A stretch of DNA of 64,000 nt, taken from positions 387,501 through 451,500 of the forward strand of contig CAWUHX010000168.1 of assembly GCA_963922205.1 (NCBI GenBank). Direction: 5' to 3'. The stretch is from Romanomermis culicivorax (Eukaryota; Nematoda; Enoplea; Mermithida; Mermithidae). Within the stretch, counting starts at the first letter, position 1. Each line of letters starts with the position of its first letter. The notes under the pieces are model-generated. The model was not told where the DNA came from. It saw only the letters and a list, made by a program, of their open reading frames with translations, and made no database searches. This document shows, piece by piece, positions 23,201 to 33,951 of the stretch. The position numbers and the translations under genes are program-made.

Positions 23201-26200
23201 GATGTGTGTAACACGAGGCGATAATTATGCAAATTAATTCCAACTTTACACCAAAGCCTCAAAATTTATTATGTGTAACATAGTGCCAAAATTATGTAAA
23301 TTTTAGCCTTAGCCTTACACTAAATGCTAAAATTTGATGGGTGTAACATGATGCCCTAGTTATGTAAATTCCAACTTTACACCAAATCCTCAAAATTTAC
23401 TATTTGTAACATAGTGGCATAATTATGCAAATTTTAACAACTTTACACCAAATTCTGAAATGTGATATTGTGTAACATGATGACATAATTATGCAAATTT
23501 TAACTTTACACCAAATTCTGAAATGTGATATGTATAACATGATGACATAATTATGCAAATTTTAACTTTACACCAAATTCTGAAATGTGATATGTGTAAC
23601 ATAGTGGCATAATTATGCAAATTTTAACAACTTTACACCAAATTCTGAAATGTGATATTGTGTAACATGATGACATAATTATGCAAATTTTAACTTTACA
23701 CCAAATTCTGAAATGTGATATGTGTAACATGATGACATAATTATGCAAATTTTAACTTTACACCAAATTCTGAAATGTGATATGTGTAACATGATGACAT
23801 AATTATGCAAATTTTAACTTTACATAAAATTCTCAGAATTAGATATGTGTAAAAAATGCCATAATTATGCAAAGTCTAACTTTACACCAAATTTTTGAAA
23901 TTTTTCATGTGTAAAATGAAAGCTAGTTACGGTAATTCCATTCTAACTTTACACAACATTTCAAAATTTAGCACGTGTAACATGACGTCATAGTTATGCA
24001 AATTTGAACTTTACACCAAATTCTAAAATTTGAGAAAAGTAACGGTGAAGCCCTAATTACGCAAATTCCAACTTTACACCAGTTTCTTAAAATTTGCTAC
24101 GTGTAACATGAACTTATGGAAATTTTAACTTTACACCAAAAGTTGACGTCAGCAAGATCCTATACCTGGTATTGTAAATTTTGAGTAGATGATCCGCTTC
24201 GCTGACGACTTGAGAAAAGCGTTCGGCTTGGAATTGCGTAGCCAAATTGGCCAATTTGGTGACGTCGGCGATATCGGCCGGAAATTGCGCGATTAGCTGC
24301 CTAAATTTGCATAAAAACTATGCAAAATTTTTTGTGTAAAGCGAATTTTACATCTTGATGACGTCAGAGAACCATAAAGTGTAAAGTGAACTTTTGAAAA
24401 AGTGTAAAGTGAACTTTTGAAAAAGTGTAAAGTGAACTTTTGGAAAAAGTGTAAAGTGAACTTTTGGAAAAAGTGTAAAGCGAGTTTTTGGAAAAAGTGT
24501 ATAGTGAACTTTTGAAAAAAGAAAGGTGAACTTTTGAAAAAATGTAAAGTGAACTTTTGAACTAGTGTAAACTGAGCCTTTGAAAAAGTGTAAAGTGATC
24601 TTTTGAAAAAGTGTAAAGTGAACTTTTGAAAAAGTGTAAAGTGAACTTTTGAAAAAAATGTAAAGTGAACTTTTGGAAAAAGTGTAAAGTGAACTTTTGG
24701 AAAAAGTGTAAAGTGAACTTTTCAAAAAAAGTGTATAGTGAACTTTTGAAAAAAGTGTAAAGTGAGCTTTTAGAAAAAGTGTAAAGTGAACTTTTGGAAA
24801 AAGTGTAAAGTTAACTTTAGGAAAAGTAAAAAATAAACTTTTCAAAAAATGTAAAGTGAACTTTTGGAAAAAGTGTAAAGTGAACTTTTCAAAAAAAGTG
24901 TATAGTGAACTTTTGAAAAAAGTGTAAAGTGAGCTTTTGGAAAAAGTGTAAAGTGAACTTTTGAAAAAGTGTAAAGTGAACTTTTGGAAAAAGTGTAAAG
25001 TTAACTTTAGGAAAAGTAAAAAATAAACTTTTCAAAAAATGTAGAGTGAACTTTAAAAAAGTGTAAAGTGAACTTTTGAAAAAGTTGTAAAGTGAACTAT
25101 TGGAAAAAGTGTAAAGTGAACTTTTGAAAAAGTGTAAAATGAACTTTTAGAAAAAGTGTAAAGTGAACTTTTGGAAAAAGTGCAAAGTGAACTTTTGAAA
25201 AAGTGTAAAGTGAACTTTTGGAAAAAGTGTAAAATGAACTTTTAGAAAAAGTAAAGTGAAATTTTGGAAAAAGTGCAAAGTGAACTTTTGAAAAAAGTGT
25301 AAAATGAACTTTTAGAAAAAGTGTAAAGTGAACTTTTGAAAAAGTGTAAAATGAACTTTTGCAAAAAATGTAAAGTGAACTTTTGGAAAAAGTGTATAGT
25401 GAACTTTTGAAAAAAGAAAGGTGAACTTTTGAAAAAGTGTAAAGTGAACTTTTGAACTAGTGTAAACTGAGCCTTTGAAAAAGTGTAAAGTGAACTTTTG
25501 AAAAAGTTGTAAAGTGAACTATTGGAAAAAGTGTAAAGTGAACTTTTGAAAAAGTGTAAAATGAACTTTTAGAAAAAGTGTAAAGTGAACTTTTGGAAAA
25601 AGTGCAAAGTGAACTTTTGGAAAAAGTGCAAAGTGAACTTTTGAAAAAAGTGTAAAATGAACTTTTAGAAAAAGTGATAAGTGAACTTTTGGAAAAAGTG
25701 TAAAGTGAACTTTTGAAAAAAGTGTAAAATGAACTTTTAGAAAAAGTGTAAAGTGAACTTTTGGAAAAAGTGTAAAGTGAACTTTTAGAAAAAGTGTAAA
25801 GTGAACTTTTCAAAAAAACTGTATAGTGAACTTTTGAAAAAAGTGTAAAGTGAGCTTTTGGAAAAAGTGTAAAGTGAACTTTTGGAAAAAGTGTAGAGTT
25901 AACTTTTGGAAAAGTAAAAAATAAACTTTTCAAAAAATGTAGAGTGAACTTTAAAAAAGTGTAAAGTCAACTTTTGAAATAGTGTAAAGTTCACTTTTGA
26001 AAAAAGTGTAAAGTGAATTTTTCAAAAAAGTGTATAGTGAACTTTTGGAAAAAGTGTAAAGTGAACTTTTGGAAAAAGTGTAAAGTGAACTTTTGGAAAA
26101 GTAAAAAATAAACTTTCCATAAATGTAGAGTGAACTTTAAAAAAAAGTGTAAAGTAATCTTTTGAAAAGTGTAAAGTGAACTATTCAAAAAATGTAAAGT

Positions 26201-29200
26201 GACTTTTTGGGAAAAGTGTACAGTGAACTTTTGGAAAAAAGTGCAATTTTAAAAAAGTGTAAAGTAAATCTTTCAAAAAGTGTAAAGTCAACTATTCAAA
26301 AAATGTAAAGTGACTGTTTGGAAAAAGTGTAAAGTAAATCTTTGAAAAGTGTAAAGTGAGCTTCTGAACAAGTGTAAACTGAGCCTCTGAAAAAGTGTAA
26401 AGTGAACTTTTGAAAAAATGTAGAGTGAACTTTTGGAAGAAGTGTAAGGTGAACTTTAAAAAAAATTGACACCCCAATTACATTAATTAATTAATACATT
26501 GATTAATAAAATTAAATCCATTAAAATGAGCACATTAATCAATTTATTATTAATAAAAACTATGCAATTAATTTCCCATGACGTCAAAACATTAGAAGTG
26601 TAAAGTGACTTTTTGACGTCAGCAACATACTAATTACAATTAAAACAAAGAAATCTAGATCATTATATAGATTTCAATGACGTCAGAGAAATGGAAAGTG
26701 CCAAGTGAAGTTTTAACTCCACTAATTAAATTGATTAATTAAAAAATTGAATGATTCAATTAAATTCAACACAGTAATTAAATTAATCGATTTATCATTA
26801 CTAAAAGTTATACAATTAATTCTCGATGACTAGAAAAAATTTTAAAGTGTAAAGTGAATTTTTGACGTCAGCAATACATTAATTAAAATTTAAAAATGCA
26901 AATTATGTTATTTTCTAGATCTTGATGACGTCAGAGAAATACAGAGTGTAAAGTGAACTTTTGAAAAAGTGTAAAGTGAGTTTTTGAAATAAGTGTAAAG
27001 TGAATTTTTGAAAAAATTGTAAAGTGAACTTTTGAAAAAGTGTATATGTAAGGTGAACTTTTAAACAAAATTGACAAACCAATTATAAATTAATTAAATA
27101 ATATATTAATTAATAAAATCAAATTCATTAAGATTAGCATATCAATCAATTTATTATTAATAAAAACAATGCAATTAATTTTTGACGTCAGAAATTCAAA
27201 AAGTGTAAAGTGGACTTTCAACTCTACTAACAGCACATTAATTAAATTAATTAATTTGCCATTAACAAAAATCATACAATTAATTTTTGATGACGTTAAA
27301 AACTTAAAAGTGCAAAGTGACTTTTTGACGTCTGCAACACCCTAATTACAATTAAAAAACGAAAATTATATCATTTTCTAGATTTTGATGACGTCAGAAA
27401 AATAAAAAGTGTAAAGTGAAACTTTAACTCCAGGAAAACATTACTTAAATTAATTAATGTGTCATTAATAAAAATCATTTTAATAATTCTCGATGACATC
27501 AAAAAATTAGAAGTGTAAAGTGAACTTTTGACTCCAGCAGAACACTGATTTGATATATTAATTATCACCTCAATTAAATACATTTAATTAATTAACACAT
27601 CAATTAATTAAAATTGACATACTACATAATTGATTACTTTCTTATTGATAAAAATCATATGATTATTTATCGACGACGTCAAAAAAATTACAAGTGACGT
27701 CAGCAAGATGCTAATTAATTTTCTAATTATAAAGTTGAAAAACCACGAAAATCTCATTAATTGAATTTGATCTTATTGATATGGAAAAATTGAAAAATTT
27801 TAAAGAAGCTGAAAAATATTTAATCAATTAATTATGGCCACTAATTAATTGGAAGATTCATGAAAAAACTAGAAATTTTAGAATCATACCAAAAGTACAT
27901 AAGTTCAAAAAAAGAAAACAACTAAAAAAATTAATATTTTAATTAAGTAAGTAATTAATCGACTAATTAATTAACTGATTATTAGTTAATTAGTCACTAA
28001 TTAATTAATTAATTTATTACCGAACTTCGACGTCGGCCGACGGCGGACGTTCCATATTTTTTAATAAACTAATTAAATCTTCAATTTTCGGAGCTTCGTT
28101 AATTATATCTTCCGGATCGCGTAAATTAATTAATTGTTCTTCGGTGGATAATTGGGTCGATAGTAGAGGCGTCGCCGCCGACGGGCTATAATCGTCGCCG
28201 TCGTCGGACAACGACGCCGCTGCGACGTTGATCGGCGGCGTCTAAAAATACCAATTAATTAATTATTAAATTAATTAATTAACTAATTAAAATTTATAAT
28301 TAGAAAATTCATAATTAAAGATTTTTATTTCTCAGCTAGGAAATTTAGAGAATTTGAAAAAAATCAAAATTTATACCCGAATTATAAAATTTTGATTTTT
28401 CCGCTAAAAAATTTAAAAAATATAAAAAAAATTTGAAACATTTAAAATTTATAATTAAAAAATTTTGATTTGTCAGTTCAGAAAGTAGAAAAAAAATAAA
28501 AATTTAAATTGTTACTTAAGAAATTAATAATAAAAAAATCGATTCTTCATTTTAGAATTTTAAAAATATTAAAAATTTAAAAAATTAAAAGTTATTATTT
28601 CAAAATATTGATTTTTCAGAAATTTGCCCACAAAATTAGGATATTTATGCAGAAAAATCGAATTTTAATGGAGAAAAATAGAATTTCGATGGAAGAAATT
28701 GAAATTTTGATTAAAAAAATTAAATTTTGATCGAAAAATTTTAATTTTCATCATTTTTATCAGAAAATTAGATTTTCAGAAAAAAACGGGAATTGTGATA
28801 AAAAAAACTAAATTTTTATCAAAAAACTCGAATTTTGACGCAAAAATTCGAATTTGAATAAAAAAATTGGAATTTTGATCAAAAAATTTGAATTTTTATC
28901 TAAAATTGAAATTTTGACGGAAAAATTCAAATTTCGAACAGAAAATTTTCATAGAAAGAGAGTTATTTAGAAGTTTGAATTTTTAAGTTTTAAATTGAAA
29001 TTTTTTCCAAGAAAAATCTTATTTTTGATGAAATTTTGATTTTTTTTTGTTGAAAATTCGAATTAAAAATGAGAATTATGCATCTTTTCCGAAAAATTGA
29101 AACTTTTTTGAAAGAACTTTCTAATCTTTTTTTTACAAAAATTTACTTTTTGACATCAAAATCAAATTTTTGGTAACAAAATTTGAATTTTCTCATCAGA

Positions 29201-32200
29201 ATTCTATTTTTCATCAGATAAGTTTTTTCCTATCAAAATTCTGATTTTTTTCACTGAAAAAAAATTTTTGCATTGAAATTCGAATTTTGTGATCAAAATT
29301 CAATTTTTTTGCGTCAAAATTCGAAGTAATTGGTCAACATTTAATTTGTCATCAATAATTCTAATTTTTTCACTAAAATTCGAATTTTTTGATTGAATTC
29401 AAATTGAATTCGAATTCGAATTCAATTTTTCGATAAATATTCATTTTTGATGAAAATTAAAACTGTTTTCATCAAAATTCTAATTTTTTCATCAAAATTC
29501 TGTTTTGTCCAATAAAATTCGAATTATTCTAATTAAAATTCGAATTTTTTCATCAGAATTCTAATTTTTTCAACAAAATTTTAATTTTTTTGAATTAAAA
29601 TTCGAATTTTTTCATCAGAATTCCAATTTTTCTCATCAAAACTTTAATTTTTTTGTTGTTAAAAAACGTGAATTTTCCACTAAAAAATTAAAACTTTAGA
29701 AAAATTCAAATTTCAATATTCCAAAATTAAAATTTCAGAATTTTAAAATTTAAATTCAAAAATTTAAATTTCAAAATTTTAAAATTGGAATTTCAAAATT
29801 TGAATTTTAAGTCGTTATCGCCGTTGTTGGACGACGAAATTTAAAATTTTAAATTTCAAAATATGATTTTTAATTAAATTTTTTCCATTAAAATTTCGAA
29901 TTTTTCCGTTAAAATTGTAATTTTTTCGCGTAAATTCAATTTTTTTGATAAAGATTAAAATTTGCGGATCAAAATTCGAATTTTTTAATGAAAAATCAAT
30001 TTTTTCATCAAGTTCTTGTAACCAAAATTCAAATTTTTTCCCGTCAGAATTCGAACTTCTGGATCAAAATTCAATTTTTTAATCAAAATTTCTACATCAA
30101 AACTCGGATTTTTTCTATTATTCGAATTTTTCCGTCAAAATTCACATTTTTTGACCAAAATTCTACTTTTTTCATGAAAATTCTACTTTTGTGATCAAAA
30201 TCCGAATTCTTCAATAAAAATTACAGTATCTTATCAAAATTGAACTTCTTCCGACCTAAATTCAAATTTTTTATCCAAGTTCGAATTTTTCCACAAAAAT
30301 TCTAAATTTTGAAACAAATTTCAAATTTTTTCCATAAAAATTCACATTTTTTCCATTGAAATTCGAATTTTTTTATTAAAATTTAATGTTTTTACCAAAT
30401 TCATACTTTTTGATCAAAATTATATTTTTTTTTTAAATTCCACTCAATTTTTTTCGATCAAAATTCGTATTTTTGGTCACAATTTGTATACATTCTGATA
30501 TATATTCAAATTTTTGAATGAAAATTAGAATTTTTTCGAAAGATTTCTAAATTCTCCATCCAAATTGGAATTTTTTGATAAAAATTGAAGTTTTTTTTAA
30601 TTTAAATTTTTCAATTAATATCCAAATTTTTTGACCACAATTTAAAAAAAAATCGAAAAATTAAATCATTTTTTCACTAAAAAATTTGAATTTTTCACAA
30701 AAAAGAACTCGGAAACATGCATTTTTTGATTTAAAAAATACTTAAATTTCGCATCAAAATTTAAATTTAAAAATTTCGAATTTCAAAATTTAAATTTTAA
30801 AATTTTCAAATTTTACGTCGTTATCGCCGTTGTTGTTGGACGACGAAATACTGGCGCCGCCGTCGTCCGTACGACGCCGCCGTTTGGCCGCCGCAGCCGC
30901 CGCCGACGGCGCATCGCCCGACGACGACGACGCGCGTAGAATTTTGGACGGCGGAGGCGGCGGCGGCGTCGTCGTCGAATCGCCGTTTTGATTGTTAAAA
31001 ACGTTCAACATTTCCGACGATAAATTGGACGTTACGGCGTAGACTAATTTGTCCAAAAACGCCGCCTAGAAAGGAAAAAAACGCGCTTTTTAAGGGAAAA
31101 AATGCGATTTTTGAGGAAAAATGAGAAAAAAATGAAAAAATTGGAATTTTCACGAGAAAAATTGAAATTTTCACCGGAAATATTAGAATTTTAATGTCAA
31201 AAAATCCTAATTTTTATCCAAAAAATTCGAAATTTAACCAAAAAATCCCGAGTTAAATCGCAAAAATTCGAATTTTGTCGAACAAAATAGAAGTTTTTAA
31301 AAATAAAATTGAATTTTGGTCGAAAAATTTGAATTTGATCGAAGAAAAACAAATTTTGATCTTGGATTTAAACTTTAATGCAAAAAATTCGAATTTTGAC
31401 GAAAAAATAGTAAAAAATAAAACTTTCATCAAAAAACTCGAATTTTCACCATAAAAATTTGTATTTTGACGAAAAATTTGAAATTTTGACAAAAAAAAAT
31501 TCGAAGTTTAATGCAAAAAGGTCAGAATTATGATCAAAAAAATTTTTTTTAATCAAAACAATCGATTTTCGCAAAGTAAACTCGAATTTCAAATCAAAAA
31601 TTGAATTTTGATAGAAAAAAACTATAATTTTGACGCCAAAAATTTGAATTTTGACAAAAAAATCGAATTTCGATTGATATTTTGACGCGAAAAATTTTAA
31701 ATTTTGATCCAAAAAATTGATTTTCAATCAAAGAAATAGAGATTAGACGAAAAAAATTCGGACATAAGATTAAATTTTGATCCAAAAAATCAAATTTTGA
31801 CAAAAAATTAGAATTTTGTTTTTAAAAAATTGTTCTTTCACCAAAAAATTTGAATTTCGACGAGAAAAATTTATGACTGTCCTGAAATTTTAATCAAAAA
31901 AGTCTAAATTTTCAATCGAATTTAAACATTTTTACGACAAAAAAGCAGCAAAATAAAAAAAAAATTGAGCAGAAAAAGTGCGAATTTTCGTCGAAAAATT
32001 TAAAAAATTGAATTATGCCGAAAAAAATAAGAAATTTCGTTGAAAGCTATGAATTTTAGTCAAAAAAAAACGATGAAAAATGCAAAAAAATGAAATTCTA
32101 ATAGAAAAATTCGAATTTCGATTTAAAAAAAAAAGAATTTAGCTCAAAAAATTGGAATTCATCTATAGAATTTAGTAATTTTCGCAGAAAAAATGAAAAA

Positions 32201-33353
32201 AGCTAAGGTTAAACCTAAGCCTAAGCTTAAGGGTAAGCCTAAGCTTAAGGGTTAGCCCATGGTTAAGCCTAAGCTCAAGCCAAAGCCTAAGTCTAAGCCT
32301 GAGCCTAAGCACAAGGCTGAGCGTAAGCCTAAGCCTAGGCCCAAGCCTAAGCCTATGGTCAAGCCTAAGCACAAGCCTAAGCCTAGGCTTAGGGTTAAGC
32401 CTAAGCTTGAGCCTACCTAAGCCTAAGGTTAAGCCTAAGCATAAGGCTAAGCTTTAGCCTAAGCCTAAGACTAAGGTTAAGCCTAAGCTTAAGGCTAAGC
32501 CTTAGCCTAAGCCTAAGCCTAAGACTGAGCCTAAGACTAAGCCTAAGCCTAAGCACAAGGCTAAGCCTAAGGTTTAGCCTAAGCCTAAGACTAAGCCTAA
32601 ACAAAAGGCTAAGCCTAAGCCTAAGCCCAAGTCTAAGCCTAAGGCTAAGACTAAGCCTAAGAAAAAGGCTAAGCGTAAGCCTAAGCCTTGGCCCAAGCCT
32701 AATCCTAGGCTCAAGCCTAGGCCCAGGCCGCACCTGTAAGACCTCCAACTAGTTGGGCGGGGGGGAATCCGAAATTTGGGGGGGGGGGGCGGAAAAAGTC
32801 GAAATTTTTCCCAAAAAATACACTTTTTTGCAAATTTCTTTAATTTTTTCCAAATTGCGGGGGGGGGGGGGGTTTGGGTGATCTTGGGTACATGGTTGGC
32901 CAAGTTGGGGGGGGGGTCACTCCCAAGTACAGGTATGGCCCAGGCCTAAGCCTAAAGGTAAGCCTTAGCTTCGGGTTTTTCTACTTCAAAAACTGTCCTT
33001 TGACGCCAAACGTCCAAAACCCGTCGCAACGAGCGTAAAGTCGCCGGGTCGGCGTAACGGGCCACGTGTTCGAAACTTTTGTCCAAAATTTCTCGAAATT
33101 GCGCCGAAAATTGCGGCCATTTTCGACGCGAATTTTGTACAACGTCGTTACATAAATGTACCAAATTTAAAAGACGTTTACAGGAACGTTCCTTTTTCAA
33201 TTCTTGATGCCAAATTTTGACGATAGATTGCGAATGTTTACGATGATGTAAAATCCACAACGACAAAGTTTGTATGCTAGGTAGGGTGTTGTTTAAATCG
33301 GCGAGTTTTTTTTGTAATGCTTGTTCGTTGAAACCGCCGCCGGCGCCGGCCAT
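20015..33353 (-). CDS. RPRD1: RPRD1/CREPT-type RNA polymerase II CTD-binding protein (5 exons, 404 aa)
   Basis: Join of complement 33353-32985, 31065-30817, 28241-28021, 24300-24166 and 20255-20015: 1215 nt, phases matching. Residues 5-120 form a CID domain (QTLSLWILHHRKHSQSIVKI, then the equivalents of LxLxNDVIQNSRRK and LRRVLDVWRQRTVF). The C-terminal third matches the RPRD coiled-coil dimerisation region (FPADIADVTKLANL, AERFSQVVSEADHLLKIYN, KEYKEKLQQM, ESLPDMSKLPDF, LPSAGDLFTLK). Family members bind the phosphorylated RNA polymerase II C-terminal repeats and help remove Ser5 phosphate through RPAP2; C. elegans has CIDS-1/CIDS-2. The protein is longer than human RPRD1B (326 aa). Residues ~124-280 form a low-complexity linker with poly-Pro, poly-Ala, a KRRRR basic cluster and Ser/Asp runs. 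Nuclear location is inferred. Confidence 0.93.
20256..22330. repeat. RPRD1 intron 4, part 1: T-rich ~17-20 bp repeats with ~340-bp higher order
   Basis: Short units such as TTTTTAAATTTTTCTAGAAT, TTTACAATTTTCAATTTTTA and CTTCCAGAATTTTTATTTGT recur. Larger blocks resembling each other repeat about every 340-350 bp (for example CTAGAATTTTTCA near 20650, 21000, 21345 and 21700). No conserved coding or RNA feature is seen. Confidence 0.7.
22331..23080. other. RPRD1 intron 4, part 2: A/T-rich, no clear unit
   Basis: Loose AAATTCTAAAATTTC-like strings without a stable period. I see no gene or RNA. Confidence 0.6.
23080..24150. repeat. RPRD1 intron 4, part 3: ~60-bp tandem repeat
   Basis: About 17 copies of a unit: TTTACACCAAATTCTGAAAT, GTGATATGTGTAACATGATG, ACATAATTATGCAAATTTTAAC. 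The copies at 23450-23820 are nearly identical and the outer ones degenerate. On the minus strand it carries GTGTAAAGTT, related to the GTGTAAAGTG core of the intron 3 array but in opposite orientation. Confidence 0.88.
24166..24300 (-). CDS. RPRD1: RPRD1 exon 4
   Basis: 135 nt, acceptor AATTTAG, donor CAG|GTATAG. Encodes QLIAQFPADIADVTKLANLA and AERFSQVVSEADHLLKIYNT, collinear with human IASLPQEVQDVSLLEKI and AAERLSKTVDEACLLLAEYN. No ATG-initiated reading frame marks it; it was found by frame and homology. Confidence 0.93.
24365..26470. repeat. RPRD1 intron 3: 23-24 bp minisatellite
   Basis: Roughly 85 tandem copies of GTGTAAAGTGAACTTTTGGA plus AAAA. Variants include TGTATAGTGAAC, GTGTAAAATGAACTTTTAG and units missing part of the core. 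Larger blocks repeat (24480-24590 resembles 25385-25490; 24790-25060 resembles 25870-25960), so the array grew partly by block duplication. The long SLYTFSK-type frames on the minus strand are the repeat translated, not genes. Confidence 0.93.
26471..28020. other. RPRD1 intron 3, remainder: TTAATTAA-rich with TGACGTCA sites
   Basis: A/T-rich sequence full of ATTAATTAATT. Scattered GTGTAAAGTGAA units recur (26595, 26850, 26940-27060, 27200, 27410, 27510). At least a dozen TGACGTCA or one-mismatch sites fall between 26578 and 27705, often as TTTTTGACGTCAGCAA or GATGACGTCAGAGAAA. No coding evidence. Confidence 0.7.
28021..28241 (-). CDS. RPRD1: RPRD1 exon 3
   Basis: Acceptor GTATTTTTAG, donor TTCG|GTAATA. 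Encodes TPPINVAAASLSDDGDDYSP, SAATPLLSTQLSTEEQLINL, PKIEDLISLLKNMERPPSAD and VEVR. The DDDY.SP...GPLLT arrangement of human RPRD1B is recognisable. The Arg codon is split with exon 4. Confidence 0.88.
28242..30816. repeat. RPRD1 intron 2: degenerate AATTCGAATTTTT-type repeats
   Basis: Units of about 20-40 bp with AAAATTCGAATTTTTTCATC, AAAATTCTAATTTTTTC and similar. The orientation appears to change near 29000: GAAAAATTGGAATTTTGATC before it, ATCAAAATTCGAATTTTTTC after it. It is related to the arrays in unc-119. No gene is seen. Confidence 0.65.
30817..31065 (-). CDS. RPRD1: RPRD1 exon 2 (low-complexity linker)
   Basis: 249 nt, phase 0 at both ends. Acceptor TTTCTAG, donor GAC|GTAAAA. Encodes AAFLDKLVYAVTSNLSSEML, then a six-proline run, SSSSGD, a six-alanine run, KRRRRTDDGG and SSSNNNGDND. 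The exon is strikingly GC-rich (GCC/GCG/GAC repeats) against its intron background. The linker is poorly conserved, so support comes from phase, splice sites and composition. Confidence 0.82.
31066..32195. repeat. RPRD1 intron 1, part 1: degenerate AT-rich repeats
   Basis: Loose 20-40 bp repeats such as AAAAATTCGAATTTTGACGA and ATTTTGATCAAAAAAT. Same family style as intron 2. No gene is seen. Confidence 0.65.
32200..32732 (-). repeat. Interstitial telomere-like array, degenerate (TTAGGC)n
   Basis: On + it reads CCTAAGCCTAAGCCTAAGCC with many point variants (CCCAAG, CTTAAG, ACTAAG), so the minus strand is (TTAGGC)n, the telomere unit of most chromadorean nematodes. It is about 530 bp long and mutated throughout, so it is old and not an active chromosome end. 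A further patch lies at 32936-32970. It lies inside RPRD1 intron 1, close to the exon 1 donor. Confidence 0.88.
32748..32935. repeat. G-homopolymer cluster between telomere-like patches
   Basis: At least four runs of 8-14 consecutive G (near 32757, 32778, 32859 and 32907) are separated by A/T-rich sequence with CACTTTTTTGCAAATTTC. The + strand could form G-quadruplexes. Run lengths may be unreliable. Confidence 0.75.
32936..32970. repeat. Second telomere-like patch abutting RPRD1 exon 1
   Basis: CAGGCCTAAGCCTAAAGGTA and AGCCTTAGCT, i.e. (TTAGGC)-like on the minus strand, starting about 15 bp inside the intron from the exon 1 donor. Confidence 0.7.
32985..33353 (-). CDS. RPRD1: RPRD1 exon 1 (CID domain)
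   Basis: 123 codons from ATG at 33353, starting MAGAGGGFNEQALQKKLADL. The frame stays open to 32952. Phase and homology call for a donor after GTTTTTGAA (GAA|GTAGAA at 32985); an alternative is ACA|GTTTTT nine bases earlier. The donor is weaker than the others in the gene. Confidence 0.88.
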
Positions 33354-33373
33354 TTTTTTGGACGGAAATTGCT
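33354..33373 (-). promoter_or_regulatory. Acceptor and 18-nt leader before the RPRD1 ATG
   Basis: On the minus strand, ACTTTTAG|CAATTTCCGTCC is followed by AAAAAAATGG. As for unc-119, an acceptor very close to the start codon suggests trans-splicing of a spliced leader or a small upstream exon. Confidence 0.45.
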
Positions 33374-33642
33374 AAAAGTTTCGAAAAATTACGGCTGAAC
33401 AGCAAAATTAAACGAAAAAATGTCGAAATTACGGAAAAAATTGAATATTTTTGAAGTTCCGAGGCAAAAAAAAAACGAATTTTCAACGTCGCGGCGCCAA
33501 ATTCGCATTTTCCCGGAATTCGATTTTCTACAGTAATCATCGTGCTATTGATATAAACTATAACACAAAGTTAAACGTGCTTGTTTTATTTAAGAATAAA
33601 CATCCCACTCGTCAAAATTTTTTTCAACTAATCGTTAATTTC
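33374..33642. other. RPRD1 upstream flank before the retrotransposon
   Basis: Roughly 270 bp of A/T-rich, non-repetitive sequence. It should hold the RPRD1 promoter, but I see no convincing core element. The retrotransposon begins 290 bp upstream of the start codon. Confidence 0.5.
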
Positions 33643-33724
33643 ATTATGTTCTAATGCTACGCAACCGAACATAAAACACTTATTTTGTAAATTCTAAGTC
33701 AAACGTGAATTTATTAGGAGGAGG
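33643..33724 (-). repeat. B2 split direct repeat (3' end of element)
   Basis: ATTATGTTCTAATGCTACGC ... GTGAATTTATTAGGAGGAGG, the same as 35315-35397. It contains AATAAA on the minus strand (33715-33710), so B probably carries the 3'-end signal. The GGA run continues to about 33737 here, longer than in B1. Confidence 0.92.
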
Positions 33725-33945
33725 AGGAGGAGGAGGCTTTAGGCTACAGTATGTCGCACTTTACAATCGTAATGTACATGAAACAATCTACAAAAACGCT
33801 CAAACCAATGATGTGAAAAAGGAAATGCAATAACAGACAAAACAAAATTCTTTGATAAGAAAAATGACGCCGCGTCCTGTTGAAATCTCTGTGTAATGTT
33901 GATGAACCAATTTAACGGGAAAAGAGAAAAACTGAATCGCAAAAC

Positions 33946-33951
33946 TTTATT
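33946..33951 (-). terminator. Possible poly(A) signal downstream of the recombinase ORF
   Basis: AATAAA on the minus strand, about 100 nt after the recombinase stop codon. Confidence 0.4.

Noticed and set aside
24365-26470. Regular short repeats that could suggest a CRISPR array
   Set aside because: There are no unique spacers; units are contiguous and variable, in a eukaryotic intron.
24348-26477. Long minus-strand frames with SLYTFSK repeats
   Set aside because: The 23-24 bp minisatellite inside RPRD1 intron 3 read in frame; there is no conserved sequence or splice context.
32172-32903. Leu/Arg-rich minus-strand frames (LRLRLSL)
   Set aside because: They are the TTAGGC-type array translated.
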